Shown in pieces: positions 7,750-16,324 of a DNA stretch of 64,000 nt. Below the pieces are notes generated by a model, which was given only the letters and a program-made list of their open reading frames with translations, had not been told where the DNA came from and made no database searches. Each line of letters opens with the position of its first letter. Positions within the stretch are counted from its first letter, which is position 1. Source of the DNA: Thermohalobaculum sp039822785 (lineage in GTDB: Bacteria > Pseudomonadota > Alphaproteobacteria > Rhodobacterales > Rhodobacteraceae); NCBI GenBank assembly GCA_039822785.1, contig JBCBMO010000007.1, forward strand, positions 186,001 to 250,000, written 5' to 3'. The translations under genes were made by a program, and so were the position numbers.

Positions 7750-10083
7750 TCAGGCTATCAGGACATCGTCGATGAGGTAGAATTCCGTATCGTTTGACGT
7801 CTTCGCTTCGACTTCGAAGATGAGGCTTTCGCCTGCGACGACATCGGTGGCTGCGAAGGTTTGAGATCCAGAACCGGTGACGTCGCCGAGATGGGCAAGG
7901 AACTGCGTTCCCGTGCCGTCAATGACGTAGTAGGCGTTGAGGAAATCGGTGTAGGCACCGCTGTCTTCGAGGGTTCCGCTGCTTGTCAGGAGGAAGGAGA
8001 TGTCGACGGTTGACTGTCCGGTTGTATCGATCGCTTCGCTGATCCAAACGACGCGGCCCTGGTCGTTTTTTCTGCCGCTTTGTGAGAACTTATAGCTTTC
8101 GTTTGAGACGCCATGGAGGGGCCCAGCGGTTGCGAGTGAGGTGTCGGTCGCCCATGCGGTATCGCCGGAATCGCTCGTGACACCGTCAGCGAGCCCGGTG
8201 AAGTTCTCCGCATAGAGCGGGCCTGTCGGTGGCTCGGGCTGTTCAACAAAGTCAAAATGCGATGAATTGAGGCTAGAGGAGAAATTAATAAGAAGTGAAA
8301 GATCTTCATGCAGATCGACGAGGTGCACTTCGTCGAATGACCGAATTTTGATACCAGAGAACTCGTTCAGACCAGAACGTGCAGTCAATAGAATTTTATC
8401 AGAGGCCTCAAAGTCTACGATAGACTTATGGCCCAGAGCATTGGAGAGATGAAAAGTATCATTGCCAGCGCCTCCAGATATAATGTCGGTGCCAGATGAC
8501 AAGATAATCATGTCATCTCCATCGTTTCCCGTGATATGATTGTTCTCTACGCCATCGTGAACAGTATCATTTCCTGCGCCCAATTCGACATTTTCAATGC
8601 TAATGAAATTATCTGCGCCTGAAGATGCGCCAAGAGCGGTTCCGTTCGCGAGATCAACAACGAGGTTTTCCGAAAGATGAGAAAAATCGACTGTGTCACC
8701 GCCCGTTCCACCGTCAATTAAATCATTGCCCGGAGACGCGACGACCAGATCCCGGCCACCGCCAGCCATGACATGATCATCGTCCGCACCGTCATCGATC
8801 CAGTCACGAGAAGACGTCCCAGAAACCGAGTCATCGCTTTCGGTACCCGTCACCACTCCACTATACGGATAAGTATAAATGTGCTGCTCATTGACATTAT
8901 GTAGAGCAAACGCGAAAGGTTCATCTGGGTCCGCCGCTTCCATGCCGTAGTCACCAAAGCTGAAGCTCTGGAGTTTCACGTTTTGAGGTACTATCTCTTC
9001 TAGGTGGCTGTGCCGAAATGGATCCCACTTGAAAAACATATATTCCTGCCCGAAGCGATCCATATCAATTGAAAGGGCTTCCATTGGATCGAAGACAATG
9101 TATGCGTTGAAAAGCATATTCTTGATTGGTGTTTGGGCGGGATATGTCCCTTGCCTAGGCAAATCTATGAAAATCAAAAAATCTGAATCCAGAAGTGCTT
9201 TGTGATCTTCATTGTCCAGATAGAGAGAAGATCGGGAACTCAAAAATACGCTATAACCACCTGCCATGTTGATGCCATTGACAAAAAGCGTATCGTCGTG
9301 TGCGTCATAACCACCACTCACGACCGCCCCGGTTTCGACATACATTATGTCTTTTCCGTTGCCACCTCTCACGACATAGACGTCGTTATTCTGATTTGCA
9401 GGACTGATCAGAATATCATTGCCATTTCCACCTTCAAACCGATCTGAGGCATGATCTGAGCCAAGCCCTATAAGTGTATCATCGCCGTCGCCTCGATACA
9501 GACTGTCTTCGCCAAGTGTGCCGATGAGAATGTCATTCCCACCGCGGCCCGACAGAACGATTTCGGTTTCCGGATCAACGTCGTCACCGTCTCTATCCAA
9601 GGAGAAAACATCATCTCCAGCACCGCCAAAGACCTTGACGATACCATCGAACCGAAACTCCTCATCGTCAATTCTCAGAATATTATCAGTAAATTCGATC
9701 CCATCAGTTTGATTTTGGAAATCAAACTCATTCTTCCATGAGCTTCCACTTGGCACATTTGGTAATGAGATTCTCTCAAAATTATAGAATGTCGTATCTA
9801 CATTACTTCTATAGGAACGGAAAACTACTGGGTCATCGCTACTACCATCGTCGCGGTGCATTATCTCAGTGATTACCCCAAAGCCGATGTTTGAGAAGTC
9901 TAATAGGTCAAAGTCCGCATGATCTCCACCATCAAACTCATCGATACCGATACTTGAAAATACAACATCATCATCGATTCCGGTACGTATAAAGTCGTTT
10001 CCGTCAGTGCCCATAAGATTTAGGCTGAACGAGTCTGAATCTGACAACAGTACGTTGTTGCCAACGCCAGGAAATCTATCCAC
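7750..10083 (-). CDS. RTX-repeat (hemolysin-type calcium-binding) protein, main body
   Basis: Large acidic protein with many glycine/aspartate nonapeptides of the GGxGxD type (for example GGAGDD, GGNGND, GRGGND, GGAGND) spread over about residues 25-560, the signature of calcium-binding RTX beta-rolls exported by type I secretion. A C-terminal block of about 150 residues after a proline-rich hinge (QPEPPTGPLY) looks like an independent beta-sandwich. The N-terminal portion continues in another frame upstream: one base appears to be missing in a G-run at 10098-10101 and the TPADVDRFPG sequence is split from the preceding SLAG. So this is the larger piece of a broken or phase-shifted gene. GC content is well below the core genes, consistent with transfer. 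No T1SS transporter genes are in the window. A functional product would need the frame restored or internal initiation at the GTG. Confidence 0.7.
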   Translation of the reverse strand: MDRFPGVGNNVLLSDSDSFSLNLMGTDGNDFIRTGIDDDVVFSSIGIDEFDGGDHADFDLLDFSNIGFGVITEIMHRDDGSSDDPVVFRSYRSNVDTTFYNFERISLPNVPSGSSWKNEFDFQNQTDGIEFTDNILRIDDEEFRFDGIVKVFGGAGDDVFSLDRDGDDVDPETEIVLSGRGGNDILIGTLGEDSLYRGDGDDTLIGLGSDHASDRFEGGNGNDILISPANQNNDVYVVRGGNGKDIMYVETGAVVSGGYDAHDDTLFVNGINMAGGYSVFLSSRSSLYLDNEDHKALLDSDFLIFIDLPRQGTYPAQTPIKNMLFNAYIVFDPMEALSIDMDRFGQEYMFFKWDPFRHSHLEEIVPQNVKLQSFSFGDYGMEAADPDEPFAFALHNVNEQHIYTYPYSGVVTGTESDDSVSGTSSRDWIDDGADDDHVMAGGGRDLVVASPGNDLIDGGTGGDTVDFSHLSENLVVDLANGTALGASSGADNFISIENVELGAGNDTVHDGVENNHITGNDGDDMIILSSGTDIISGGAGNDTFHLSNALGHKSIVDFEASDKILLTARSGLNEFSGIKIRSFDEVHLVDLHEDLSLLINFSSSLNSSHFDFVEQPEPPTGPLYAENFTGLADGVTSDSGDTAWATDTSLATAGPLHGVSNESYKFSQSGRKNDQGRVVWISEAIDTTGQSTVDISFLLTSSGTLEDSGAYTDFLNAYYVIDGTGTQFLAHLGDVTGSGSQTFAATDVVAGESLIFEVEAKTSNDTEFYLIDDVLIA

Positions 10084-10097
10084 GTCTGCTGGTGTCG

Positions 10098-10517
10098 CCC
10101 CGCAAGGGAGTTACCCACCGGAGTACCAATCACATAAAGGAGACTTGTCGCGTACGAATTGCTGTTCTTGTCGAAGTCATAGTTAATATCACTACCGTTC
10201 GCCACAAAACTCGCCCGGACTTGAGTCAGGATATCCCATACATCGTTGGCATCACGATCACCAAGGTCATTCTTAACTGAGGCGTACTCACCATCCACGC
10301 CGAAGTTTGACGTGTTTGCCGATGCGGTATGGTCTCGTAGCGCAGGGTATTGCCACTTGCCGCCAAACGGTATTGTAAGAAAATTCGGTGCCTGAACTTC
10401 ATTTTCGATTTGTGAACCGCCACCCACTAACACACCCTGAAGATGCCCGTAATTGAATCCAATGAATTCAAGGGTTTCAGTGAGATTTCCAGCAAGCCTT
10501 AGTTCAGTTATATGAAT
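10098..10517 (-). pseudogene. N-terminal fragment of the RTX protein (frameshifted)
   Basis: The frame running from 10517 downward encodes a coherent stretch (…GNLTETLEFIGFNYGHLQGV…, then a secreted-protein-like N-terminal domain) that ends in nonsense after SLAG at the G-run 10098-10101. Adding one G would join it to the RTX body at 7750-10083. There is no ATG: the first codon after an in-frame TAA is ATT, and the first usual start is a GTG at 10431-10433. Two lesions, a missing start and a frameshift, suggest decay, although a sequencing error in the G-run would explain the second one. Confidence 0.6.
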
Positions 10518-10976
10518 TTACTCCCTCGTCCTGGTCAAATTTATTCTTTGAACTTCAGCATTCTCGGTAACAACTATTTCCAGCGTCATGCCGCGCACAA
10601 ACACACGTGCTTCTAGATTACGGAGGATGCCATGCGCGAAGATCACGCCATCTGCGGTCGTATTCCAGTTTGCTACAATCGAAGCTGGGTTATCTCCCGC
10701 TATTCCTAGAATTTCAGCTGTGTGAACGTCGATTGCTACAGGCTTCTCAATGTCAAACCCCCAAGCTGAGAGCAATGCTTCGATTCCCGCCACATCACGA
10801 GCGGCATTAAGATAGAGCCCAATTTTTTCTAAGGCTTGCTTTTCTGGAATACTATTGGACCAGCTTGCGAATTCATCATGAGGTATTTGAGCAATTGTCA
10901 TCGAGCAATAAAGTGATCCCAAAGCTACAAGAAAAGATCTTACGGTAGCGTCCAGTATCTTTCGCACTTTGCTCAT
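10518..10976 (-). CDS. Hypothetical exported protein
   Basis: 152 residues of unknown function. The N-terminus has a signal-peptide-like pattern: basic start (MSKVRK), hydrophobic core around residues 13-28 and a possible cleavage site after T-I-A-Q (residue 29-30). The rest is soluble and mixed alpha/beta in appearance, with no motif I recognise. The ATG at 10974-10976 overlaps the TGA of the IS256 remnant by four bases (ATGA). Its own stop is directly followed, in the same frame, by the RTX N-terminal fragment, so the two may once have been co-transcribed. GC content is low like its neighbours. Confidence 0.5.
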   Translation of the reverse strand: MSKVRKILDATVRSFLVALGSLYCSMTIAQIPHDEFASWSNSIPEKQALEKIGLYLNAARDVAGIEALLSAWGFDIEKPVAIDVHTAEILGIAGDNPASIVANWNTTADGVIFAHGILRNLEARVFVRGMTLEIVVTENAEVQRINLTRTRE

Positions 10977-11419
10977 GCGACGGCGGCTCCGGTTTCGGCC
11001 TTGGCGGCCGTCAGTGGGTCCATGTTGATGTAGCGGCGCATGGACCATTGCGTCCCGGCGATGTGGCGCAGTCGAGCCGCAGCGAGGTTGAGGCAGGACT
11101 GGCCGTCCGGGAATGCTCCCACGACGCGCGTTCGCCGTCGGATCTCGCGCATGATCCGTTCCAGCGGGTTGTTCGTCTTCAGCTTGATCCAGTGGCTGTC
11201 GGGGAAGGCGTAGTAGGTCAGGGTCTCATGGACATGGGCGTCGACGAGGTCCGCAGCGCGCCCCATACGCTGGCGGCGGAGCTCGTCGACGACCGCCCGG
11301 GCTTGCTCTGCGGCTGCTGCCTGGTTCTCCTGAGCATGGATCGCCTTCAGCATATGGCTCACCTCGCGGACCCTTGTGCTGGGCACGTGGCTGAAGACGT
11401 TGCGGTAGAAATGGACCAC
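10973..11419 (-). pseudogene. IS256-family transposase, C-terminal part only
   Basis: About 147 residues match the C-terminal third of IS256 (Mutator-like) transposases: VHFYRNVFSHVPSTRVREV at the start, then the YYAFPDSHW-x-x-x-x-T-N-N-P-L-E-R segment, whose glutamate is the last residue of the DDE triad. The N-terminal two thirds are missing; the match stops abruptly at about 11415. The gene is therefore dead. GC content is higher than in the adjoining RTX gene, so it inserted into AT-rich DNA. Confidence 0.85.
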
Positions 11420-11640
11420 TCGGCGAAGTCATCTACTCGCATGCAGACAACACTCGTGTAAGGCTCAGCGAAGGATGTCGATATCACAGAGTGAAGAATT
11501 AAAGCCATGCCGCATAACAAAGCTCTCCGACTGCCGACGGATGAAAGCGCAGAAAGCAAAACCGTTCCTTCCCATAATTGTGGATTCGCGCTATCTGAAA
11601 ATAGATCTCACAATATGGAATGCCGTGGAACCAGTGTTTA

Positions 11641-12483
11641 GGGTCAGGACCCATTAACTTGGTTGCGGCTGCGTGATTCGAATTCCCAAACAAACGGGGC
11701 ATGATGAGCGGGTATTTCTGGCTGAACGACGCGCAGATGGAGCGGCTGCGACCGTTCTTTCCGAAATCCCGAGGCAAGCCACGGGTGGATGACCGGCGGG
11801 TGCTGAGCGGGATAATCTACATCAAGAAGAACGGGTTGCAGTGGAAGGACGCGCCGACCGTGTATGGGCCGCCGAAGACGCTCTACAACCGGTTCGTCCG
11901 CTGGTCGCACATGGGTGTCTTTGCCCGGATCTTTGTCGAACTCGCCCGGCCGGGGCCGAATGGAGACGTGATCATGATCGACAGCACTCACCTCAAAGCC
12001 CACTGTACGTCGGCAAGCCTCTCAAAAGGGGGACTCGGCCACGGGCCATCGGAAGAACCAAAGGCAGGCTGAACTCGAAGCTGCACATGGTCTGTGACAG
12101 GCTGGGGCGGCCGCTGACATTCTTCCTGTCGCCCGGCCAGTTTGAGCGACGCGAAGGGGGCGCTGACCCTGCTGGATGCCCTGCCGCCAGCCAAGACGCT
12201 CCTCGCCGACAAGGGCTACGACGCTGACTGGCTCCTTGAAGCCCTTGAAGATAAGGGAACTGTCGCCTGCATTCCAGCTCGGCGCGGGCGCAAGAAACGC
12301 GCCAAGCACGACCGAAAACGCTACAAGCAGCGGCACCGGATCGAGAACCTCTTTGCCCGTCTGAAGGACTGGCGCCGGATCGCAATCCCCTACGACAGAT
12401 GCGGAGAACTCTTCCGCTCCGCCACGGCGGCTGATTACCCATCCGGTCCCGCTTCACACCGAAGAGCTGGCGCAATAGGGGTT
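11641..12483 (+). mobile_element. IS5-family (IS427-like) insertion sequence, decayed
   Basis: The left end is marked by GGGTCAGGACCC at 11641-11652, the same kind of end seen at the second IS5 copy at 21679. The transposase frame follows 50 bases inside. No matching right end is visible, so the right boundary, set where transposase similarity ends, is approximate. Confidence 0.65.
11701..12483 (+). pseudogene. IS5-family transposase with two frame changes
   Basis: The first frame (11701-12072) carries the N-terminal part with YFWLNDAQMERLRPFFP and the first catalytic Asp (MIDSTHLKAH). At CAAAAGGGGG near 12023 the coding sense moves by -1 to GRTKGRLNSKLH; this is the place where IS427-type elements normally use programmed frameshifting. 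A second shift at CAGTTTGAGC near 12141 is not programmed and looks like a one-base insertion; the third frame holds DKGYDADWL and the RHRIENLFARLKDWRRI motif with the last catalytic Glu. The conserved hydrophobic C-terminus is lost after SATA. The gene is almost certainly inactive. Confidence 0.85.
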
Positions 12484-12685
12484 TTGCCGAAGCTTGTTGC
12501 AAATGATCGTTATGTGATTTTAGCGCGCAGCTCTTGAATGCCAAGTTGCTCTTTTTTGGAGAGTAAGTTTTAGTAGAAGTTCTTACTCTACCGCACGGTT
12601 CACACTAACTGTGCGCACGGTGTACCATCGATAAGCTGCAGACATTGAAGCACGCTCTTGCCGAATTGTGCCCAGGAGATGTTTC

Positions 12686-13144
12686 ATGTCGCAGAATGCT
12701 GGCAGAAGGATTGAAAACGCGGGAAGTGTCGTTGCCCAGATTTATCGCTTGTTCCTACTAGGACTTGCAGTATCTGCCGTCGTGATTGGAGCGGTCGTGA
12801 TTGCGCCGGTAGATAGGGGCAAGTTCACTGACGAAGCACTCGCCGAGCTCCGAAGTCGTGATCGTCTTTCAGCTGACGTGCAGAGGCGCCTCCGATCCTA
12901 CCTGACGGTCTCTGCGGAACCGACTGACTCAGCTCAAACGGCGATCAGGCGAATCCTCAAAAACGTAAGGAACGCTCACCGCCAACTCGAAGCTCTTGAA
13001 CGGGCATTAGACAAAACAACACTATCTGACGCGAACCGTGACCTCATAGGAAGTGTGCAATCTATCTCAGAGTATCACGTCAACATTTTGAACTTCAATG
13101 AAGTGTACAGTGATCTTCCCAGGCCCCACAGGGGCCAAGCCTGA
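12686..13144 (+). CDS. Hypothetical single-pass membrane protein
   Basis: 152 residues, no family recognised. A short cytoplasmic N-terminus is followed by one clear membrane helix (about residues 20-42, YRLFLLGLAVSAVVIGAVVI) and a charged, mainly helical domain of about 105 residues. The ATG at 12686 is chosen over an upstream GTG because AGGAG lies 7 bases before it. Two bases after its stop a second membrane protein begins, so the two form a small operon. GC content is intermediate. The pair lies between an IS5 remnant and the toxin/immunity region. Confidence 0.6.
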   Translation: MSQNAGRRIENAGSVVAQIYRLFLLGLAVSAVVIGAVVIAPVDRGKFTDEALAELRSRDRLSADVQRRLRSYLTVSAEPTDSAQTAIRRILKNVRNAHRQLEALERALDKTTLSDANRDLIGSVQSISEYHVNILNFNEVYSDLPRPHRGQA

Positions 13145-13146
13145 GA

Positions 13147-13389
13147 ATGTCGATTATCGATCACAGCAACTTCATTTCGTCGAGAGGAATCGATGACAGA
13201 GGAATTGATGAACTTGCGCGCCTTCAGATCGCCCTTTCGCTGGCGCCACTAGGGCTCTGTGCAGTGGGGCTAATCATGGTGTCTCCACCTGTATGGGACT
13301 GGTTTCTGTTAGCGTCTCTCTTCGCATCAGCAACGGTACTCCTGGTAGCGATGTATGTCTTTGATCATCGTTGGAGTCGGACGCAATGA
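13147..13389 (+). CDS. Hypothetical two-helix membrane protein
   Basis: 80 residues with two hydrophobic helices (about residues 26-47 and 51-70) and short polar ends. It follows the preceding gene after two bases and is probably translated by coupling, since only a weak GAGA lies before the ATG. Not recognised; possible small immunity or pore-associated partner of the gene before it, but this is a guess from size and context. Confidence 0.5.
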   Translation: MSIIDHSNFISSRGIDDRGIDELARLQIALSLAPLGLCAVGLIMVSPPVWDWFLLASLFASATVLLVAMYVFDHRWSRTQ

Positions 13390-13513
13390 GAATCCTACCC
13401 TCTGCGGAACGGCCAAAACTCATACGTTTCTGGTTGCGCTGATAATCACCTCTTTTACTGATGATCCGAAAGCGGCCGTTGGCGCAGCTCACGACGACGG
13501 CTGCTACGTCCCG

Positions 13514-13629
13514 CATCGCTACGCCACCGAATGGCGCGATGCCGCGCTCGACACGAATGGGGGCTCTCGAGCACGCGATCGCAAGATCTACGCCGTGCGC
13601 CAATGGCGGCTTCGGGCCGTTATCGGTGA
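13514..13629 (+). repeat. Dispersed noncoding repeat, copy A
   Basis: This stretch matches 15698-15815 in the same orientation: shared blocks include CATCGCTACGC, ACGAATGG, GGCTCTC, AGATC-N2-CGCCG and CGGCTT-N-GGGCCG in the same order and spacing with a few small gaps. No frame through it is conserved between the copies. It lies in the 13390-13717 stretch, where I see no gene. Confidence 0.6.
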
Positions 13630-13717
13630 TCTCGTCGGAAACGCCGTCGAAAGTCGGCTTAGCGACAAAATGGATGAAATCGGAGAACAATACGGACTGA
13701 AGGATGAGGAAGGATGA

Positions 13718-14005
13718 GGAAAGCGACAGGGCTTCAATCATGTCGCAGGGATCGGGAAGAGGACAGGGATCACCAAGTCCCTTGAAGAGGCGGCAGAGGA
13801 TTTTGGTGCGCATGGTGTTTCAGCGAGTGATGTACAAGAAGAAATTGACCTCTATGATGACGCCTATGATGATTCCGAAGACTTACATAGTAAGAAGAGC
13901 TCGACTATTAACGATCCTGCCCGAACACGATCTGAACATGTTGCGGACACCGTAGATACAATGAGAGATAGAGAAAAGGCAGATGTCAATGAAAAGGAAC
14001 AATGA
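13718..14005 (+). pseudogene. Toxin-like C-terminal fragment without a start
   Basis: The frame after a TGA at 13715-13717 reads 95 coherent residues: GFNHVAGIGKRTGI, then an acidic EEAAEDFGAHG…EEIDLYDDAYDD region and a charged tail. It has no start codon and is joined upstream to repeat DNA, as expected for the broken-off end of a larger protein. A 10-base tandem duplication (AAGGATGAGG twice) sits exactly at the junction. The next gene starts inside its end, the usual layout of a polymorphic-toxin tip followed by its immunity gene. I do not recognise a catalytic domain, so the toxin reading is inference. Confidence 0.4.
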
Positions 14006-14267
14006 AAGAGTCCAATCAGAAGCTTTCTATTTAAAAAATATTAGTAGTAGAGTGTGGGTTCTCTATACGGAGCCGACCAGTAGGCCTTCTTCTTTAAGAC
14101 TGGGAAAGTTATTGAAGGTGGAGTTCATTGGTGGTGCTGTCGCTGATAACCTTCAACTGTCAATTTCGGATGAATTTCTCCATCTTGAAGAGCGCGATGA
14201 ACCGCATGCAGCAGATTTTAGGTATTTTGGTGAAAGTGATAATCCAGACGGCGACCCGATTACGTAG
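13983..14267 (+). CDS. Hypothetical small protein, candidate immunity protein
   Basis: 94 residues, soluble, no known family. It overlaps the end of the toxin-like fragment by 23 bases and has AAGG about 5 bases before its ATG (a second ATG lies two codons on). Base composition is AT-rich compared with the core genome. Size, acidity of the C-terminal half and position directly after a truncated toxin-like end fit an immunity gene, but no conserved motif proves it. Confidence 0.45.
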   Translation: MSMKRNNERVQSEAFYLKNISSRVWVLYTEPTSRPSSLRLGKLLKVEFIGGAVADNLQLSISDEFLHLEERDEPHAADFRYFGESDNPDGDPIT

Positions 14268-14345
14268 AAAGTCCTGAGTATTGTGACCTTTCCGAACTGA
14301 GTGCGAGATTTCACGCATTGCCCTAAGCGTGGGAGTTCTGAGCGT

Positions 14346-14429
14346 ATGATCAATGGTGTGAGCCCTTCAAATCCAAACAGAGACCACTATCCACAAGCAG
14401 CCCAGGACTACCTAGACAGGGGGGAATAG
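14346..14429 (+). pseudogene. Short toxin-tail-like ORF before the Imm26-like gene
   Basis: A 27-codon frame (MINGVSPSNPNRDHYPQAAQ, then DYLDRGE) ends in TAG immediately before the ATG at 14430. The proline-rich text looks like the extreme C-terminus of a secreted toxin rather than a free small protein, and the frame is open about 30 bases further upstream. The remainder of 14268-14345 has no gene. Interpretation is tentative. Confidence 0.3.
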
Positions 14430-14894
14430 ATGAGTAAAAGAGCTAAACTACAGCGGATCAGTTGTGGCAACGTGTACTCTATTCGCACCAAGAAAGGAGG
14501 ACATTTTGCATTGCTCGTAATCGTGTCTGTTAGAGGTGATGGGGTGCTTCTTGGCAGGTTATTTTGTGGAGTAGAGAGTCTAGACTTTGATAAATTGAAG
14601 CCTCAAGACTGTGACATGATCCTGAAGTTTGGCGATCTAAACATTATAAACTCGCAGTGGACAAAGGTTGGGCAAATCACGAATTTTACAAGGGATGAAT
14701 GGGGTCAGAGATACTTTCGCCGTGACCCTATGTTTGGGAACAGTGTCATCACGGAGTACGATGGAGATTTGAAGTTCTTGGGACAAAGAGTGCCTAGTGA
14801 TACCTCAGAGCTCGAAGGTCTACCGCCTGAATTTCTGGCTGGCGCCGACTCTGTCGAGATCCATATTGACAAATATTGCAAAAGTCGTTTGTGA
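14430..14894 (+). CDS. Imm26-like immunity protein
   Basis: 154 residues resembling immunity protein 26, found next to polymorphic and contact-dependent toxins. Features seen: an N-terminal G-N-V-Y-S-I-R strand, a hydrophobic LLVIVSVRGDGVLLGRLF hairpin and a central W-T-K-V-G-Q-I segment, as in the Imm26 pattern (G-D-x-F-x-I … G-x-x-x-x-V … W). The start has a strong AGGGGGGA ribosome site 6 bases upstream. It is AT-rich and sits after a toxin-like tail. The family assignment is from pattern memory, not a search; no intact cognate toxin is present. Confidence 0.5.
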   Translation: MSKRAKLQRISCGNVYSIRTKKGGHFALLVIVSVRGDGVLLGRLFCGVESLDFDKLKPQDCDMILKFGDLNIINSQWTKVGQITNFTRDEWGQRYFRRDPMFGNSVITEYDGDLKFLGQRVPSDTSELEGLPPEFLAGADSVEIHIDKYCKSRL

Positions 14895-14909
14895 GTTTTC
14901 TTGAATAGG

Positions 14910-15534
14910 CGCCATCTGCCGTGACACTGCCGATCCCCTGGTCCTCTGGGATCTGACGGAGAAGGTCGGGCAAGACCGGCGCATCGCCGATGTGGCTCCC
15001 GTCCACTGGCTCTTTCGGACCAGTGGCAATCGCCAGTGAACTCTCGACGGCGCGGATCTCCAGCGTTTGCTCGTCGATCCCGAGGTGGATCTTGCGCCAG
15101 ACCCGCCGCTTGGGGCCGCCGTGCTTGCGCGCATGCCACTCACCTTCGCCTTCGACCTTGATGCCGGTGCTGTCGATCAGCAGGTGCAGCGGGCCTTAGG
15201 AGCTCCGGTAGGGGATGCTTACGGCCAGGGTCTTATGACGGCGAGAGAGCGTGCTGAAGTCGGGCACCATCCAGTCGAGGTCCACCAGCCGTAGCAGGCT
15301 CTCGACGAAGCCCGTCGTCTGCCGGAGCGCCACGCCGCGCAGCACCTGCATGGACAGGCAGGTCTGGATAGCCGCATCGCTGTAGGTCTGCTGGCGGCCA
15401 CGCCTGCCTGTGGGCGCGGCCTCCCAGCTCATCTCCGGATCGAACCAGATCGTGAGCGAGCCCCAGCGCTTGAGCGCTTCGTTGTAGACCGGCCAACTCC
15501 TGGTCATGTAAGTTGGGGGTGTGGGCCTGCTCAT
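14910..15534 (-). pseudogene. IS5-family transposase, interrupted and truncated
   Basis: The first 112 codons (MSRPTPPTYMTRSWPVYNEA…, then the P-D-F-S-T-L-S-R-R region) end at an in-frame TAA at 15196-15198. The same frame continues with GPLHLLIDSTGIKVEGEGEW, containing the first catalytic Asp, and DAPVLPDLL … GSVTADGAY with the second, and then leaves the family abruptly at about 14910. The final Glu region is missing. A nonsense codon plus loss of the 3' end make it inactive. A short insert (LAIATGPKEPVDGSH) before DAPVLPDLL is unusual for the family. Confidence 0.85.
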
Positions 15535-15598
15535 GCATCCAAGCTACCACGCTGGATTCACGAAATGAATCCATCACGGGTTTTGTGCAACAGAGCCC
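14910..15598 (-). mobile_element. IS5-family (IS903-like) element, 3' truncated
   Basis: Reading on the minus strand, the element begins at about 15598 with GGGCTCTGTTGCACAAA, the typical terminal repeat of this IS5 subgroup. It ends abruptly at about 14910, a few bases after the stop of the Imm26-like gene, without a second terminal repeat. The transposase inside is broken. Confidence 0.75.
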
Positions 15599-15697
15599 CG
15601 AGGCGGGCATCGCAGCCATCTCCGATCGCCTGAAGTGATGGTCTCTTGCCTTAGCCACTTCGTTTAGCCGTCGCGCAACCAATCGCTAATGCGTCGA

Positions 15698-15815
15698 CAT
15701 CGCTACGCTACCGGGCGCAGCGATGCTGCACCTTAAACGAATGGCGGCTCTCCAGGGCCGTGATCGCGAGATCGGCGCCGCCTGTCAATGTCGGCTTTGG
15801 GCCGCTATTTCATGA
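15698..15815 (+). repeat. Dispersed noncoding repeat, copy B
   Basis: Second copy of the sequence at 13514-13629, same orientation and block order. Together the two copies bracket the toxin-tail/immunity cassettes and the IS5 fragment. It ends four bases before the stop of the 115-residue gene on the other strand. Confidence 0.6.
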
Positions 15816-15818
15816 CTC

Positions 15819-16166
15819 CTAGTCCGGCTTCTGTCCCCGATATGCATCAAGGACCATCTCGAAATACTTCGTAGTCTGGTTTGTATGCTCGCCGAGACCT
15901 GGCCATGCGAACGGGCATGTTCCTGTCGTCGAAGTCCAGTCAACGTCAAGCCAAAGCATTCTTGCAATGGCCTCAGCCTCAGGGGCATCTTTATCCTCGG
16001 ACCAAAGGTCCATGTCCAAAGAAATCCACGCGTCGCCGTCGTCATCGACGCGAATGTCAGCGCTCAAAGCGGCCAGTTTCTCACTTACGTTACTCGCATC
16101 ATCTAGTAGCGCTGCCCACAGAAGGAGCTGTGCCTTCTCCGAGTCCACGTTCATTGTCAACGCCAT
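15819..16166 (-). CDS. Hypothetical acidic protein, possible immunity protein
   Basis: 115 residues, strongly acidic (for example DDDGDAWISLDMDLWSEDKD), no recognised family. The ATG at 16164-16166 is chosen because GGAG lies about 7 bases before it; the longer open frame upstream has no good start site. Small, acidic, soluble proteins of this kind near toxin remnants are often immunity proteins, but here the upstream partner, if any, is lost. Its end touches repeat copy B. Confidence 0.5.
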   Translation of the reverse strand: MALTMNVDSEKAQLLLWAALLDDASNVSEKLAALSADIRVDDDGDAWISLDMDLWSEDKDAPEAEAIARMLWLDVDWTSTTGTCPFAWPGLGEHTNQTTKYFEMVLDAYRGQKPD

Positions 16167-16324
16167 CTTTGCACTCCAATTCAAGCTTGAGGAACATGCG
16201 CAGAGTCTGGCGCCGCTAGGCAGGGTGGTATCAAAGTCTCCTTTTATGAGGTAGCGCCGTGGCATTGGGACAGTCGCTCGAGGTCTGGATTGGGCCGAAC
16301 GAAGATCGTCTGCGTCGGGTCCGC

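Noticed and set aside
10430..11048. Longer start of the exported protein at 11048
   Set aside because: The extra 24 residues are the IS256 gene read in another frame; the signal peptide begins at the ATG at 10976.
13355..13717. 120-codon frame running into the toxin-like fragment
   Set aside because: It passes through repeat copy A, is not conserved in copy B, and ends at a TGA beside a 10-base duplication. Continuity with the fragment after the TGA seems accidental or lost.
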